This document shows positions 37,426 through 47,506 of a stretch of DNA of 64,000 bases, in pieces. Both the position numbers and the translations under genes were made by a program. Origin of the DNA: an uncultured Bacteroidales bacterium. GTDB lineage: Bacteria > Bacteroidota > Bacteroidia > Bacteroidales > F082. The DNA lies in the NCBI GenBank assembly GCA_947166105.1, contig CAMVCZ010000011.1:19116-83115 (forward strand). The letters run 5' to 3'. Below the pieces are notes generated by a model. The model was not told where the DNA came from and made no database searches. It worked only from the letters and a program-made list of their open reading frames with translations. Each line of letters starts with the position of its first letter. Position 1 is the stretch's first letter.

Positions 37426-39030
37426 ATGGGAGAAAACAAAACAGAAAAACGCCTCTTCACTGCAAGTGAATATATGAAAGAGGAATATTGCGCAAAGATT
37501 GTGCGCATCGGCGAGATGAAACCCATCGAAGGCTCTGACTTCCTCGTGCAGACCTTTGTGGACGGCTTCAGCATCGTGGTCTCGAAAGGACAGTTCACGG
37601 TGGGCGAGCCTGTGATTTATTGCATGAACGAAACCGCGCTCAACAAGGAGTTTTTGGCCGCCAACAACCAGTTTGAACTCGGCCTTGCCGAACTCAACGC
37701 CAACGCTGCCGAGGTGCTCAAACTGAAGGAGGAAGGCAACATAGACGAGGCCAAGAAACTCGTGGGCTTCTTCAACAAGCACGGGCGCGTCAAGCTCATC
37801 AAACTGCGCGGCTGCCCGTCGTACGGCTGTATATTCAAGAAGGAGTCGCTTGTGCGCTGGAAGAAGAAATTGGCCGACGAAGACCTCGAAAGCTATTTCA
37901 CCACCGACGAGAACGGCATCGAACACCCGTTTTCGTTCGACACGATTGCGGGCGAACTGTTCGCCGAGGCCTACGTCCCGCCCATCCAGTTTCCGAAAAC
38001 CAAGCGCGAACTGCGTCGCGACCGTGGCATCAAACGCTTCAAGCGCATCATTCCGGGTGAGTTTTTGCTGCACTACGACACCGCGCAACTGCAAAGCAGC
38101 CTCTGGCGTTTCGAACCGTCGACGAAAGTCACCATCAGCGTCAAGATGCACGGAACCAGCGTAATCATCGGCAACGTTCTTACACGAATCCCCAAGCCGA
38201 TGACTTCAGCCGAACAGTGGTTCAACAAAAAGGTGAAGAAGGAAATCAAGCATTTGGGCAAGCAGAAAGTGAACCCTTATTGGGGCAAAACGAAACAAGA
38301 AAAGCAGTCGAAGGCGTTGAATGAAAAGAAAATAGAAGATTTCAAAATCGACTACGGCCCAGTGTTTTCGTCGCGCACGGTCATCAAGAACCAGTACGAC
38401 TCGAAATACGGCGGGCTGACGGCGGGCTTTTATGGCCAGGACATCTGGACGGAGTACGGCAACCTGATTTTCAAGTATTTGGACAAAGGCATGACGCTCT
38501 ACGGCGAAATTTGCGGCTACCTCACCCAGTCGGACAGCATGATTCAGGGCGGCTACGACTACCGCTGCGACCACGGTCAGAATTTCCTCATGCCTTACCG
38601 CATCACCGTGAAGCCCGAAAACGGCAAGAAAGAGGAATGGAACGTGCAGCAGGTCCACGATTGGACGGTGAAAATGATGAACGAGCATCCCGAAATCGCC
38701 AATCGCCTGAAACCCATACCGATACTCTATCACGGCACGGTGGCCAACCTTTATCCCGACCTGCCCGAAGGCAGCGAATGGGGCATGGCTTTCCTTGAGC
38801 ATCTGCAAAACGACACGGAGCGTTTCGGCATGGAGAAAAACGAGCCGTTCTGCAAGAACAAGGTGCCACGCGAGGGCGTTTGCATCCGCATCGACGACGA
38901 CCCCGTGGCCGAGTGCTTCAAGTTGAAGACCTTCGCCTTCCTGAAGAAGGAACAGGGCGAAATCGACGCGGGCACGGTCAATATCGAGATGCAGGACGCT
39001 TACGCGAACATTGCGGGCGACGCAAATTGA
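37426..39030 (+). CDS. RNA ligase, DRB0094-like
   Basis: VTISVKMHGTSVIIGNV (nucleotidyltransferase motif I KxHGTS); N-terminal OB-like domain; MTLYGEICGY. Confidence 0.75.
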   Translation: MGENKTEKRLFTASEYMKEEYCAKIVRIGEMKPIEGSDFLVQTFVDGFSIVVSKGQFTVGEPVIYCMNETALNKEFLAANNQFELGLAELNANAAEVLKLKEEGNIDEAKKLVGFFNKHGRVKLIKLRGCPSYGCIFKKESLVRWKKKLADEDLESYFTTDENGIEHPFSFDTIAGELFAEAYVPPIQFPKTKRELRRDRGIKRFKRIIPGEFLLHYDTAQLQSSLWRFEPSTKVTISVKMHGTSVIIGNVLTRIPKPMTSAEQWFNKKVKKEIKHLGKQKVNPYWGKTKQEKQSKALNEKKIEDFKIDYGPVFSSRTVIKNQYDSKYGGLTAGFYGQDIWTEYGNLIFKYLDKGMTLYGEICGYLTQSDSMIQGGYDYRCDHGQNFLMPYRITVKPENGKKEEWNVQQVHDWTVKMMNEHPEIANRLKPIPILYHGTVANLYPDLPEGSEWGMAFLEHLQNDTERFGMEKNEPFCKNKVPREGVCIRIDDDPVAECFKLKTFAFLKKEQGEIDAGTVNIEMQDAYANIAGDAN

Positions 39031-39104
39031 GTTTTTGTTCGAGTTGCTTGAAAATCCAAGCGACGAAACCTAATGTTTTGTATTTTTGCACAAATTTTTT
39101 CACG

Positions 39105-41450
39105 ATGCAAAAAAGAATGTTATTATCTTTTGTTTTCCTTTTAGGGTTGATAACCAATGTTTTAGCCCAAAGTAAAGGTGTGATTTCGGGAACAGTTCGC
39201 GACGAGGATTCAGGCGAAACCTTGATTGGCGTTTCCATTTATGAGGAGAAACTGCAATTGGGCACCACGACCGACGAGAAAGGTCGCTACGAACTGGAAT
39301 TGCCTTTCGGCGAACATACGCTGCGCGTTTCATACGTCGGCTATAGCACCATCAACAAGAGGGTGAATATCGGGAACAAGCCGGTTTCGCTCAACTTGAA
39401 GTTGGAGTCGGAGCAGAAAAAACTCTCCGAAGTGGAGGTAACCAGCGAGCGCAAGGACCGCAATGTGACCGCAATGGCGATGAGCGTGCAAACCTTGGAC
39501 ATGATTACCATCAAGAAGATTCCCGCACTGATGGGCGAGGTGGACGTCATTAAGAGCATTACGCTGCTGCCGGGTGTGCAGTCGGCTTCGGAAGGTTCGT
39601 CGGGATTTAGCGTGCGCGGCGGCGCCACCGACCAGAACCTCATCCTTTTGGATGGTGCCCCCATTTACAACGCCTCCCATTTCCTTGGGTTCTTCTCCGT
39701 GTTCAACAACGATGCGGTGAAGGATGCCACGCTTTACAAAGGTGATATTCCCGCCAATTTCGGTGGTCGTCTTTCCTCCGTTCTTGATGTGGCGGTGAAA
39801 GACGACATGCCCAAACGTTTTTCCTTGCAAGGTGGCATCGGATTGGTTACGAGCCGATTAATGCTCGAAACCCCGCTTTTCGACCATAAGACTTCAGTGA
39901 TGTTGGCAGGGCGCAGGACATACGCAGGCCTCGTTTTGCCTTTCCTCGGCGAAGACCTGAACAAGTCGAGAATCAACTTCTACGATATCAATGCCAAGGT
40001 GACCCAGTCGTTGGGCAAGAACGACCGCTTGTTCCTTTCGTTCTACAACGGTCATGATGAGTTCAACATGCAGCAAATGATTGGCTTGGGCTACGGAAAC
40101 TCGAGCGCTACTTTGCGCTGGAGCCATATTTTTTCCGACAGGTTGACTTCAAACCTTTCGCTGATTGGCTCGCGCTACCGTTATAGTATCGACGTGAACT
40201 ACAGCCCTTACGATTTTGGCATCAAGGCGGGAACCGACGCAGCATCCTTGAATTATGATTTTGCTATGCACTGGAACGACAAACATGTGTCGAAGTTTGG
40301 CCTGACGACGGGCATCCAGTCCTATCTGCAAGGCGAGATCGATGACCGAGGAGGGGCTTTGTCGCAATACCTTCAGATTGACCAATCGACTTCGGTGGCA
40401 CGCAAAGGTTTGGAACACGCCTTGTATTTCACACACGATTACTCACCTACACCCCGCCTGACTTTCCGTGCTGGCTTGAGGCTGTCGTGCTTCCAGAATA
40501 TCGGCGAGGAGGATTTTTATCTGTTAGACGATGTGATGTATGTGGTGACCGACACCCTCCACTATGGAAAGGGCGAGGTTTTCAACACCATGATTAATCC
40601 TGAGCCTCGTGTGGCGGCCAAATTCCAATTGGACGAACATTCATCGGTCAAGGCATCGTATTCGCGCACGGTGCAATATGCTCAAATCGCTTCGTCGGCC
40701 ACGGGCGGCCTGCCTTTCGACGTGTGGTTCCCGACCAGTCCCAATGTGAAACCGCAGAAATGCGACCAGTTTGCTCTCGGCTATTTCCGCAATTTCGGCA
40801 ACGATGCCATTGAAACTTCCGTGGAGGTGTATTACAAGAACATGCAGAATGTCATCGACTTCAAGGACAATGCCATAACCTTCGGCTACCTCCTGATTGA
40901 CGGGCAGTTGCGTGTCGGCAAAGGTCGTTCCTACGGGGCGGAATTCCTCATCAGGAAGAATGTGGGCAAGTTCACGGGATGGATTTCCTACACCTATGCG
41001 CGCTCGTTCCGCACCATCAAAGGCATCAGCTACGGGCGGGAATACCGCTCGCCTTACGACCGCCCGCACAATATCGTCATTGTGGGCAGCTATGAAGTGT
41101 CGCCGCGTATCACTTTGGCAGCTAACTGGATTTACAACACGGGCCAGCCTGTGACTTTCCCCTACGGGCAATACACCCTCAACGGCGTGACATACGCGGT
41201 CTACAACGGCAAGCGCAATGAGAGCCGCTATCCCGACTATCATCGCCTCGATTTGTCGTTCACCTGCAAGTTGGGCAAGTTGGAAAACCGTCGTTGGCAG
41301 CACGAACTGAATGTTTCGGTCTACAATGCCTACGCCCGCCACAACACTTGGGCCATCACTTTCGACCAAGGAAAGAACGGCAGCATCATAACCAAGAACA
41401 TGTATCTGTTTTCGGCAGTGCCTTCCATCTCTTACAACTTTAAATACTGA
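39105..41450 (+). CDS. TonB-dependent receptor with CarboxypepD-reg-like domain
   Basis: Signal peptide; GVISGTVRDEDSGETLIGVSIYEEKLQLGTTTDEKGRYEL; plug GVQSASEGSSGFSVRGGATDQNLILLDGAPIYN; TATTTTTGC box at 39081. Confidence 0.93.
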   Translation: MQKRMLLSFVFLLGLITNVLAQSKGVISGTVRDEDSGETLIGVSIYEEKLQLGTTTDEKGRYELELPFGEHTLRVSYVGYSTINKRVNIGNKPVSLNLKLESEQKKLSEVEVTSERKDRNVTAMAMSVQTLDMITIKKIPALMGEVDVIKSITLLPGVQSASEGSSGFSVRGGATDQNLILLDGAPIYNASHFLGFFSVFNNDAVKDATLYKGDIPANFGGRLSSVLDVAVKDDMPKRFSLQGGIGLVTSRLMLETPLFDHKTSVMLAGRRTYAGLVLPFLGEDLNKSRINFYDINAKVTQSLGKNDRLFLSFYNGHDEFNMQQMIGLGYGNSSATLRWSHIFSDRLTSNLSLIGSRYRYSIDVNYSPYDFGIKAGTDAASLNYDFAMHWNDKHVSKFGLTTGIQSYLQGEIDDRGGALSQYLQIDQSTSVARKGLEHALYFTHDYSPTPRLTFRAGLRLSCFQNIGEEDFYLLDDVMYVVTDTLHYGKGEVFNTMINPEPRVAAKFQLDEHSSVKASYSRTVQYAQIASSATGGLPFDVWFPTSPNVKPQKCDQFALGYFRNFGNDAIETSVEVYYKNMQNVIDFKDNAITFGYLLIDGQLRVGKGRSYGAEFLIRKNVGKFTGWISYTYARSFRTIKGISYGREYRSPYDRPHNIVIVGSYEVSPRITLAANWIYNTGQPVTFPYGQYTLNGVTYAVYNGKRNESRYPDYHRLDLSFTCKLGKLENRRWQHELNVSVYNAYARHNTWAITFDQGKNGSIITKNMYLFSAVPSISYNFKY

Positions 41451-41455
41451 ATACG

Positions 41456-42358
41456 ATGAAGGATTTGAACAAGTTGTTGGTTTTCATTGTTTTCTTGGGT
41501 CTTGCATCATGCACCGAGGATATTGTGATTGACATTGAGGAAGGCGAACCCATGATAGGGGTGGAGGCTTCGTTTACCGACGAGCTGAAGCATCACGAGG
41601 CCATTTTGAGCTATACTTCAGAGTTTTACGGTAAGGAGGAGATTAAAATGGTTGAAGGCGCGACGGTTTATGTGACGGATATTGAAGGTAATGATACAAT
41701 ATATTATTATGAGGACCCCGAGCAAAAAGGCCATTACTTCACCGAGCTTGTTGCCGGAAAGAAGAATACGATGTATCGGCTTTGTGTCGAGGTGCCCGAA
41801 CCCGATGGCACGGTGCAGCGGCTTTTTGCCGAAAGCTTGATGCCCGACAATGTGGAGCACATCGACAGCCTTGTCATCAAGCATTTCAACGGAGAAAACG
41901 ACTCGCTTCCGTCTACGTTTTTCTTGGACACCATCGAGTGGCTGTATCCCTATTTCCAAAGCCTTCCCGACCCCAACATCACCTACATGCCGATGATTTC
42001 CCTCAACGACTCGCTGCTTTCCGACACGCTCACGCAGCGCATGGTGATTCCCGTGGGCGGCTATGCGGGCTACTACATCAATGGCCCTGAGATGCAAGCG
42101 GAGAACAAGGAGATTCCGATAGGCTTTTTCCTGAGGAAGAACTTGCAGAAGGGAGATGTTGTGCGTGCCGATTTGTACAGCATTTCGCAGGATTATCTAT
42201 TTTACGTCTATAGCCTCCTGATTTCCACGGGCAGCAATCCCATGTTGGGCGCTCCGGCTAATGTGATTACCAATGTTCAGCCAGCGGGGGAAGGTGTTGG
42301 GTGGTTTTTCACGGCTTCGGTTGTCAGTGCTGAGACAGTTTTTGAGGACAAATACTGA
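41456..42358 (+). CDS. DUF4249-type lipoprotein
   Basis: Lipobox LASCTED; follows TonB receptor. Confidence 0.8.
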   Translation: MKDLNKLLVFIVFLGLASCTEDIVIDIEEGEPMIGVEASFTDELKHHEAILSYTSEFYGKEEIKMVEGATVYVTDIEGNDTIYYYEDPEQKGHYFTELVAGKKNTMYRLCVEVPEPDGTVQRLFAESLMPDNVEHIDSLVIKHFNGENDSLPSTFFLDTIEWLYPYFQSLPDPNITYMPMISLNDSLLSDTLTQRMVIPVGGYAGYYINGPEMQAENKEIPIGFFLRKNLQKGDVVRADLYSISQDYLFYVYSLLISTGSNPMLGAPANVITNVQPAGEGVGWFFTASVVSAETVFEDKY

Positions 42359-42366
42359 GTTTCAAT

Positions 42367-43284
42367 ATGAAAATGACAAGGATAATATTATATAGGTGTC
42401 TGTCTTGCCTGTGCTTGCTGTCCGTATGGTCGTGTACCGAAAAGATCACGATGGACTTGCCCCAAGGCAGAAAAGTTCCAGTGGTGGAAGGCAGTATCAC
42501 CAACGAGTATAAACGTCACGAAATCATAATGAGTTATTCTTCAGAGGTGTATTCCGAAGAGCGTGAGATGATTCCGGGTGCGGAGATATACTTGGTTGGT
42601 GGCGGCGACACCATTTATTATTACGAGCAACCCGACAAGCCAGGCCATTACCTGACCGATTCGGTGGCAGGCAGAAAACGCCGCCGCTATCATTTGGAAA
42701 TCAAGGTTGAGGAGAACACTTTGTTTGACTGGCCGCTGAAGATGAACGCGGAAGTGCGCATGTCAAACAATGCCACTCGCATTGATTCCGTAGGCTTGCA
42801 TCCTCTGTTGAACGAGGAGGGCATTCCTTTTGTCGACGAAAAGGCTGCGGTATGCGTTTGCCCCTATTTCCAGACACTTTCCGACACTTCCATTGTCTAC
42901 AATGTGGAACTCTATTTGAACGGCAAACTTTTTAAGAACAGGCCGTCGAAGCTGTTCAACCTGTTTTCGATGCGTGGATATGCGGGCTATTATTTCAATG
43001 GCGAGGAAATGTTGAGCAACAACACGGAGGTTCCGGTAGGAATAATGAACAAGTCGTATTTGCACGAAGGCGATGTGGTGAAGGTGAAACTCTACAGCAT
43101 TTCGAAAGACTACCGTTATTTCCTTTTGGCCCAGAAATTGGCCATTGGCGTCAATCCCGTTATGGGCGCTTTCCCCGCCATGTATTCCAACATCTTCTCG
43201 AATTGCGACGCTATGGGTTGGTTCAATGCCACGGCGGTCATTGAGGGCGAAGGGGTTTACCATGAGAGCATTTTTGTGGAATAG
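42367..43284 (+). CDS. DUF4249-type lipoprotein, paralogue
   Basis: Lipobox VWSCTEK; colinear with upstream paralogue. Confidence 0.8.
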   Translation: MKMTRIILYRCLSCLCLLSVWSCTEKITMDLPQGRKVPVVEGSITNEYKRHEIIMSYSSEVYSEEREMIPGAEIYLVGGGDTIYYYEQPDKPGHYLTDSVAGRKRRRYHLEIKVEENTLFDWPLKMNAEVRMSNNATRIDSVGLHPLLNEEGIPFVDEKAAVCVCPYFQTLSDTSIVYNVELYLNGKLFKNRPSKLFNLFSMRGYAGYYFNGEEMLSNNTEVPVGIMNKSYLHEGDVVKVKLYSISKDYRYFLLAQKLAIGVNPVMGAFPAMYSNIFSNCDAMGWFNATAVIEGEGVYHESIFVE

Positions 43285-43544
43285 GGGGCGTTTGCACGAA
43301 TGGCCTTTTTCTCAACACGAATGGCCATTGAATTGAATCACGAAATCGCAGATTCAACGGAGTTAATTGATTCATAAATTGAAATTCTTGATTTTTCTTG
43401 GAAATTCGTATTGACCAACAAGATTTTTCCGTTATTTTGCAGCCTTAAATGGAAAATTAGTGGAAAAACAGTGTAAAACATTGATTATCAAGCAATTAGT
43501 TGGTGGGGGGGGTAAATCTCCTTTCCAAACTTTTGCATATCCTC

Positions 43545-43588
43545 TATCCAAGGCAGGGCCAATCTGGCCCGGTCTTGGATTTTTTTTG
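43545..43588 (+). terminator. Strong intrinsic terminator upstream of 43612 ORF
   Basis: ATCCAAG..GGGCC-aatct-GGCCC..CTTGGAT followed by T8. Confidence 0.8.
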
Positions 43589-43611
43589 TTTAAATCTTTA
43601 AATAACAAAAT

Positions 43612-43920
43612 ATGAACAAATCAAGGACTTTGAAAGCCATCGCGCTTTCGCTCGGGCTGGCAACCATGATGGCTCCGGCCACAATGAACGCCCAAATCAA
43701 CCGTGGGCTGCTGGAGAATCCTTACAAGGACAACAGCAACAAGAATCATGGAATGATGAACCCGCAAGGCAGCCGTGGCGTTGACGACTCGGGGCTCGAA
43801 GTGCTCAAGCAGAACTTTGGACAAGAGGCGCCCTCTGCTCCACTGGGTAGCGGCATCGCCATCCTGATTGGCGCTGGCCTCGGCTATGTTGCACTGAAGA
43901 AGAAGGAGGACGAGCAATGA
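43612..43920 (+). CDS. Small secreted protein with C-terminal APLGSG-TM-KKK motif
   Basis: Signal peptide; C-terminus APLGSGIAILIGAGLGYVALKKKEDEQ; 4-nt overlap with 43917 ORF. Confidence 0.7.
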   Translation: MNKSRTLKAIALSLGLATMMAPATMNAQINRGLLENPYKDNSNKNHGMMNPQGSRGVDDSGLEVLKQNFGQEAPSAPLGSGIAILIGAGLGYVALKKKEDEQ

Positions 43921-45560
43921 AAAAATTGGCCATCTTCGCGGCAGCCTTTGTGCTGACCCTCGGTCTTGCCCAGTGCAAGAAGGAACAACCCAACGCCCAA
44001 AATCTTGAGGGCAAAACCGTACACCTCACCGTGAACGTTGGTGCTTCGGCAGGCTCAGCAACCAACGGCTCGAGGGCCGACATCCCAAACCCATCCACAG
44101 GCCAATACGATTTTAAAGACGGCGACAAACTTTATGTCGGCTACAACGGTGCCAAAGTGGATGGTGAACTGACCTACAACACCAGCGACAACAAATTCAG
44201 CGGTGACATCACCCTTGAACAAAACGGTAACCAGCCGCTGCATTTTTACTACTTAGGTGGAAGAACTGCAACCCGAGTGGATGAAACGCAGCAATACACC
44301 ATTGACATCAGCAACCAAACTTCGGATTATCCCGTGATTTCATACGGCACTTCAACAATAAACTATTCCGACGACGTGGACTCTTACACCACCGTATTGC
44401 TCAACAAGTGCGCCTTGGTGAAGTTCAACCTTGCCAATGGCACAACGGATGCAGTTGCCGTGGGAGGTATGATGACCAAGGCAACCATCGACTTTGCCGA
44501 TCCGGGAGTGGTCGCCCCAAGCACTGCAGGTGAAATCACGCTTCATACCGGGGCATCCAATACCGAAAAATGGGCCATTCTCCTATCGCAAAGTGCTGTT
44601 GACAATGCACCTGTTGCCATTGGGAATGCTTTTCTTGGCTATACGGTTGGCGTTCCAGCAATTGAAGATAATGACTTTGCCCCAGAAATCAATACGATTG
44701 ACAATTCCGGAACCGGTAATGTCATTTTCCTCAATAGACTTCTTATCAATTACACGGCACAAAACGGCCAAGTGTTGACCGGCAAACTCGGTGCCAATGT
44801 GCAAATCTCCATTGCCCCCGGCGCCACGGTGACGCTCGACGGCGTGAGCATCAACGGCGAGAATTACGAAAATTACAGTTGGGCAGGAATCACCTGCTTG
44901 GGCAACGCCACCATCATCCTGAAGGACGGCTCGGAGAACACCGTGAGGGGATTCAATGAGTATTATCCTGGCATTTATGTCCCTAAGAATTACACGCTCA
45001 CCATCCAGGGCGGAGCCGCAGGCACAGGCAAGCTCACGGCCAGCAGCAACGGCTGTGGTGCCGGCATCGGCGGAGGATTCTATATTCCCTGTGGTAACAT
45101 CGAGATTCAGGGCGGCGACATCACGGCTACTGGCGGTTCCGATGCTGCCGGCATCGGTAGTGGTCTGGGAGTTATTTGCGGCACCATCACCATCTCTGGC
45201 GGCACTGTCACGGCTACTGGCGGAGAAAGTGCTGCCGGCATCGGTGGTGGTTACGATTCTTCTTGCGTCGCCATCACCATCTCTGGCGGCACTGTCAAGG
45301 CTACTGGCGGTTCCGAGGCTGCCGGCATCGGTAGTGGTGTTGAGGCTGATTGCGGCGACATCACCATCACCACTGGCGTGACCAGCGTGACCGCCACGAA
45401 GGGCGAAGATGCTACCAACAGCATCGGCGCAGTCATTTTTGGCACCTGCGGCACGGTTACCATCGGCTGCACGCTTGATGGAAACGGCAATCCTGTGGGC
45501 GGCACCGTTTATCCCGACGGTATCAGCGAAAGCCCGTACACCTACGTGCCCCAGCCATAA
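43917..45560 (+). CDS. Lipoprotein with repeated beta-strand (GG..TATGG..AAGIGSG) domain
   Basis: Lipobox LAQCKKE; fimbrillin-like N-terminal region; 29-aa repeats near the C-terminus. Confidence 0.75.
   Translation: MKKLAIFAAAFVLTLGLAQCKKEQPNAQNLEGKTVHLTVNVGASAGSATNGSRADIPNPSTGQYDFKDGDKLYVGYNGAKVDGELTYNTSDNKFSGDITLEQNGNQPLHFYYLGGRTATRVDETQQYTIDISNQTSDYPVISYGTSTINYSDDVDSYTTVLLNKCALVKFNLANGTTDAVAVGGMMTKATIDFADPGVVAPSTAGEITLHTGASNTEKWAILLSQSAVDNAPVAIGNAFLGYTVGVPAIEDNDFAPEINTIDNSGTGNVIFLNRLLINYTAQNGQVLTGKLGANVQISIAPGATVTLDGVSINGENYENYSWAGITCLGNATIILKDGSENTVRGFNEYYPGIYVPKNYTLTIQGGAAGTGKLTASSNGCGAGIGGGFYIPCGNIEIQGGDITATGGSDAAGIGSGLGVICGTITISGGTVTATGGESAAGIGGGYDSSCVAITISGGTVKATGGSEAAGIGSGVEADCGDITITTGVTSVTATKGEDATNSIGAVIFGTCGTVTIGCTLDGNGNPVGGTVYPDGISESPYTYVPQP
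45111..45371 (+). repeat. Three 87-bp in-frame tandem repeats
   Basis: Units start 45111, 45198, 45285. Confidence 0.9.
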
Positions 45561-45776
45561 CAATAATCCTACAGAGGAACGAGAACAGGGAGGCGGCCTT
45601 CGGGTCGCCTTATTTTTGTTTTATGTGGTTGTAGGGCTGTCGTTGCGAGCAGGGACTGTCGTCGCCTGCTTGAGTTCGGGTCGTCCTTTCAGGACTTTGG
45701 CGGCACTGGGGAACCCTGGAAGGGTGACGATAGGTCAGGCAGGCGGTTTCAACCCCTGCCTTTTTCGGGAAGATGC

Positions 45777-47363
45777 TCAATCTTTTTCAATGATCCAATC
45801 CGAAACGGTCTTGGTCTCTTGCGAGAAAGCGATGCCTATTTTTACGACAGGCTTGCCCTCGGCTTGGTAGGGAATCGCATAATCCTTCGAGTTGATTTGC
45901 GCCAAAGCCTCTTGCGCCGTGCCGTGCATTTTCAGTTCCATCACATAGACCGCGTCGCGCATAAACACGACCACATCCGTGCGACCTCGCGCCACCTTCA
46001 CCTGAGTGAACGTGCGGTAATTGAAGATGGAGAACACCACGTATGTCAACACCTCGTAATAAGCCTCGTATTTGGCGATGTCGTCCAATTCCTTCTCGCC
46101 GAAATCGAGGTAAGGAATGGAGGCGAAGAAGGCTTGCATGGCTTTCAAGGCACTTTCGATGTCGTGATGTATTAGGCAGGCATAGAAATCGCCAGCGAAG
46201 CCCCGCGAATCGGTGTTGCCGAGGTTCATCATGCGTGCCATGAAGTTCTCCATGAATCCGACCTTCACCTCGGCATTGGGGAAGTCGAGGGTGTAGCGAG
46301 TGGTGTTGAAGTCATAGCCTTTGATGGTGAGATAGCCCGCCTGATAGAGCAGGGGTAAGGCAGAGGTCATGGCCTCGGTAGGCACATCGAACTGCGAAGA
46401 AGGCACCTGAAGTTGTTCCAGTTCAAGCAAATTCGTGTTGAAACGTTTCATTGCTTCGAAGAGGAAAGTGGGCGTTCCGCTGCCGAACCAGTAATAACCC
46501 AGCCATTGGTCGGTGAAGACATTCATCAGGCTGAACGGATTGAAAATGTCGTCGGAATTGTCGCTGAAGTGGTAGCCGTCATACTGTTGCTTCAGCATTT
46601 CGAGCATCAGTTCTTTTGAACATTTGTAGCGGTCGGCTAAGGCTTGGATGTCTTCGTCGAACACCGTCACCAACTCGTTCTTGGTGATACCACAAAGGGC
46701 CGAGTATTGGGGCATCATAGAGATATTGCGCAAATTGTTCAGCGTGGAGAAGATGCTCAGTTGGCTGAACTTGGTGATGCCCGTGATGAACACGAACTGC
46801 TCGTCGGCATCGCAAATCTTCACTACCTGATAAAACTCCTGCATGATGCGTCGCACCTCAGTCAGTTGTTCCGGCTTGTGGAGATAGTCGAGCAAGGGGG
46901 CATCGTATTCGTCCAAAATGACCACGGATTTCAGGCCGGTTTGCCTATGGGCGCGTTGGATCAGTCCAGCAAAGCGTGTGCCGGGTGTCTTTTCCTCTTC
47001 GACGCGGCCATAAATCTCTTCGTATCGGCGTAGTTGGAAATCCAAGGCTCCGATGATTCCTGCCATGTCCATCTGGTTCTTGCATTGGCTGATGTCGAAA
47101 TGCAGAACAGGGTGTTGTTTCCAGTCCTTTTCCAACTCGGCGATGGCCAAGCCTTCAAACAAGTCCTTGCGGCCTTGGAAGTAGTATTTCAATGTGCTGC
47201 AAAGTAGGCTCTTGCCGAACCTTCGCGGACGGCTGAGGAAGACGAATTGCGATTCGTACGACAATTTATAGATAAGGTCAGTCTTATCGATATAAATGCG
47301 TCCATCTTGGCGGATGCGTTCAAAATCGGCGATGCCGGCGGTGTAGAGTCTCATGGGTAGCAT
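45777..47363 (-). CDS. AAA-ATPase-like / PD-(D/E)XK (DUF1703-type) protein
   Basis: YIDKTDLIYKLSYESQFVFLSRPRRFGKSLLCSTLKYYFQG; C-terminal RTDVVVFMRDAVYVMELKMHG. Confidence 0.88.
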   Translation of the reverse strand: MLPMRLYTAGIADFERIRQDGRIYIDKTDLIYKLSYESQFVFLSRPRRFGKSLLCSTLKYYFQGRKDLFEGLAIAELEKDWKQHPVLHFDISQCKNQMDMAGIIGALDFQLRRYEEIYGRVEEEKTPGTRFAGLIQRAHRQTGLKSVVILDEYDAPLLDYLHKPEQLTEVRRIMQEFYQVVKICDADEQFVFITGITKFSQLSIFSTLNNLRNISMMPQYSALCGITKNELVTVFDEDIQALADRYKCSKELMLEMLKQQYDGYHFSDNSDDIFNPFSLMNVFTDQWLGYYWFGSGTPTFLFEAMKRFNTNLLELEQLQVPSSQFDVPTEAMTSALPLLYQAGYLTIKGYDFNTTRYTLDFPNAEVKVGFMENFMARMMNLGNTDSRGFAGDFYACLIHHDIESALKAMQAFFASIPYLDFGEKELDDIAKYEAYYEVLTYVVFSIFNYRTFTQVKVARGRTDVVVFMRDAVYVMELKMHGTAQEALAQINSKDYAIPYQAEGKPVVKIGIAFSQETKTVSDWIIEKD

Positions 47364-47451
47364 GGCGAAATTGGTTTTTCCGCTGCAAAGTTAGCATTTT
47401 TCCTTCTCCCAATGCGAGATGCGGGAAAAAATCTGGCAGGCAGTGTGAAAA

Positions 47452-47480
47452 AAAGAGCCGCCCGACAAAGGCGGCTCTTT
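47452..47480. terminator. Intrinsic terminator
   Basis: AAAGAGCCGCC-cgacaaa-GGCGGCTCTTT. Confidence 0.85.
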
Positions 47481-47506
47481 CATTTCAAATCGGATGTGCA
47501 TCGCGG

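Noticed and set aside
44583-45563. 326-aa minus-strand ORF with repeated ADAGS... pattern
   Set aside because: Antisense of the 87-bp repeats in the lipoprotein gene; repetition is inherited from the sense strand.
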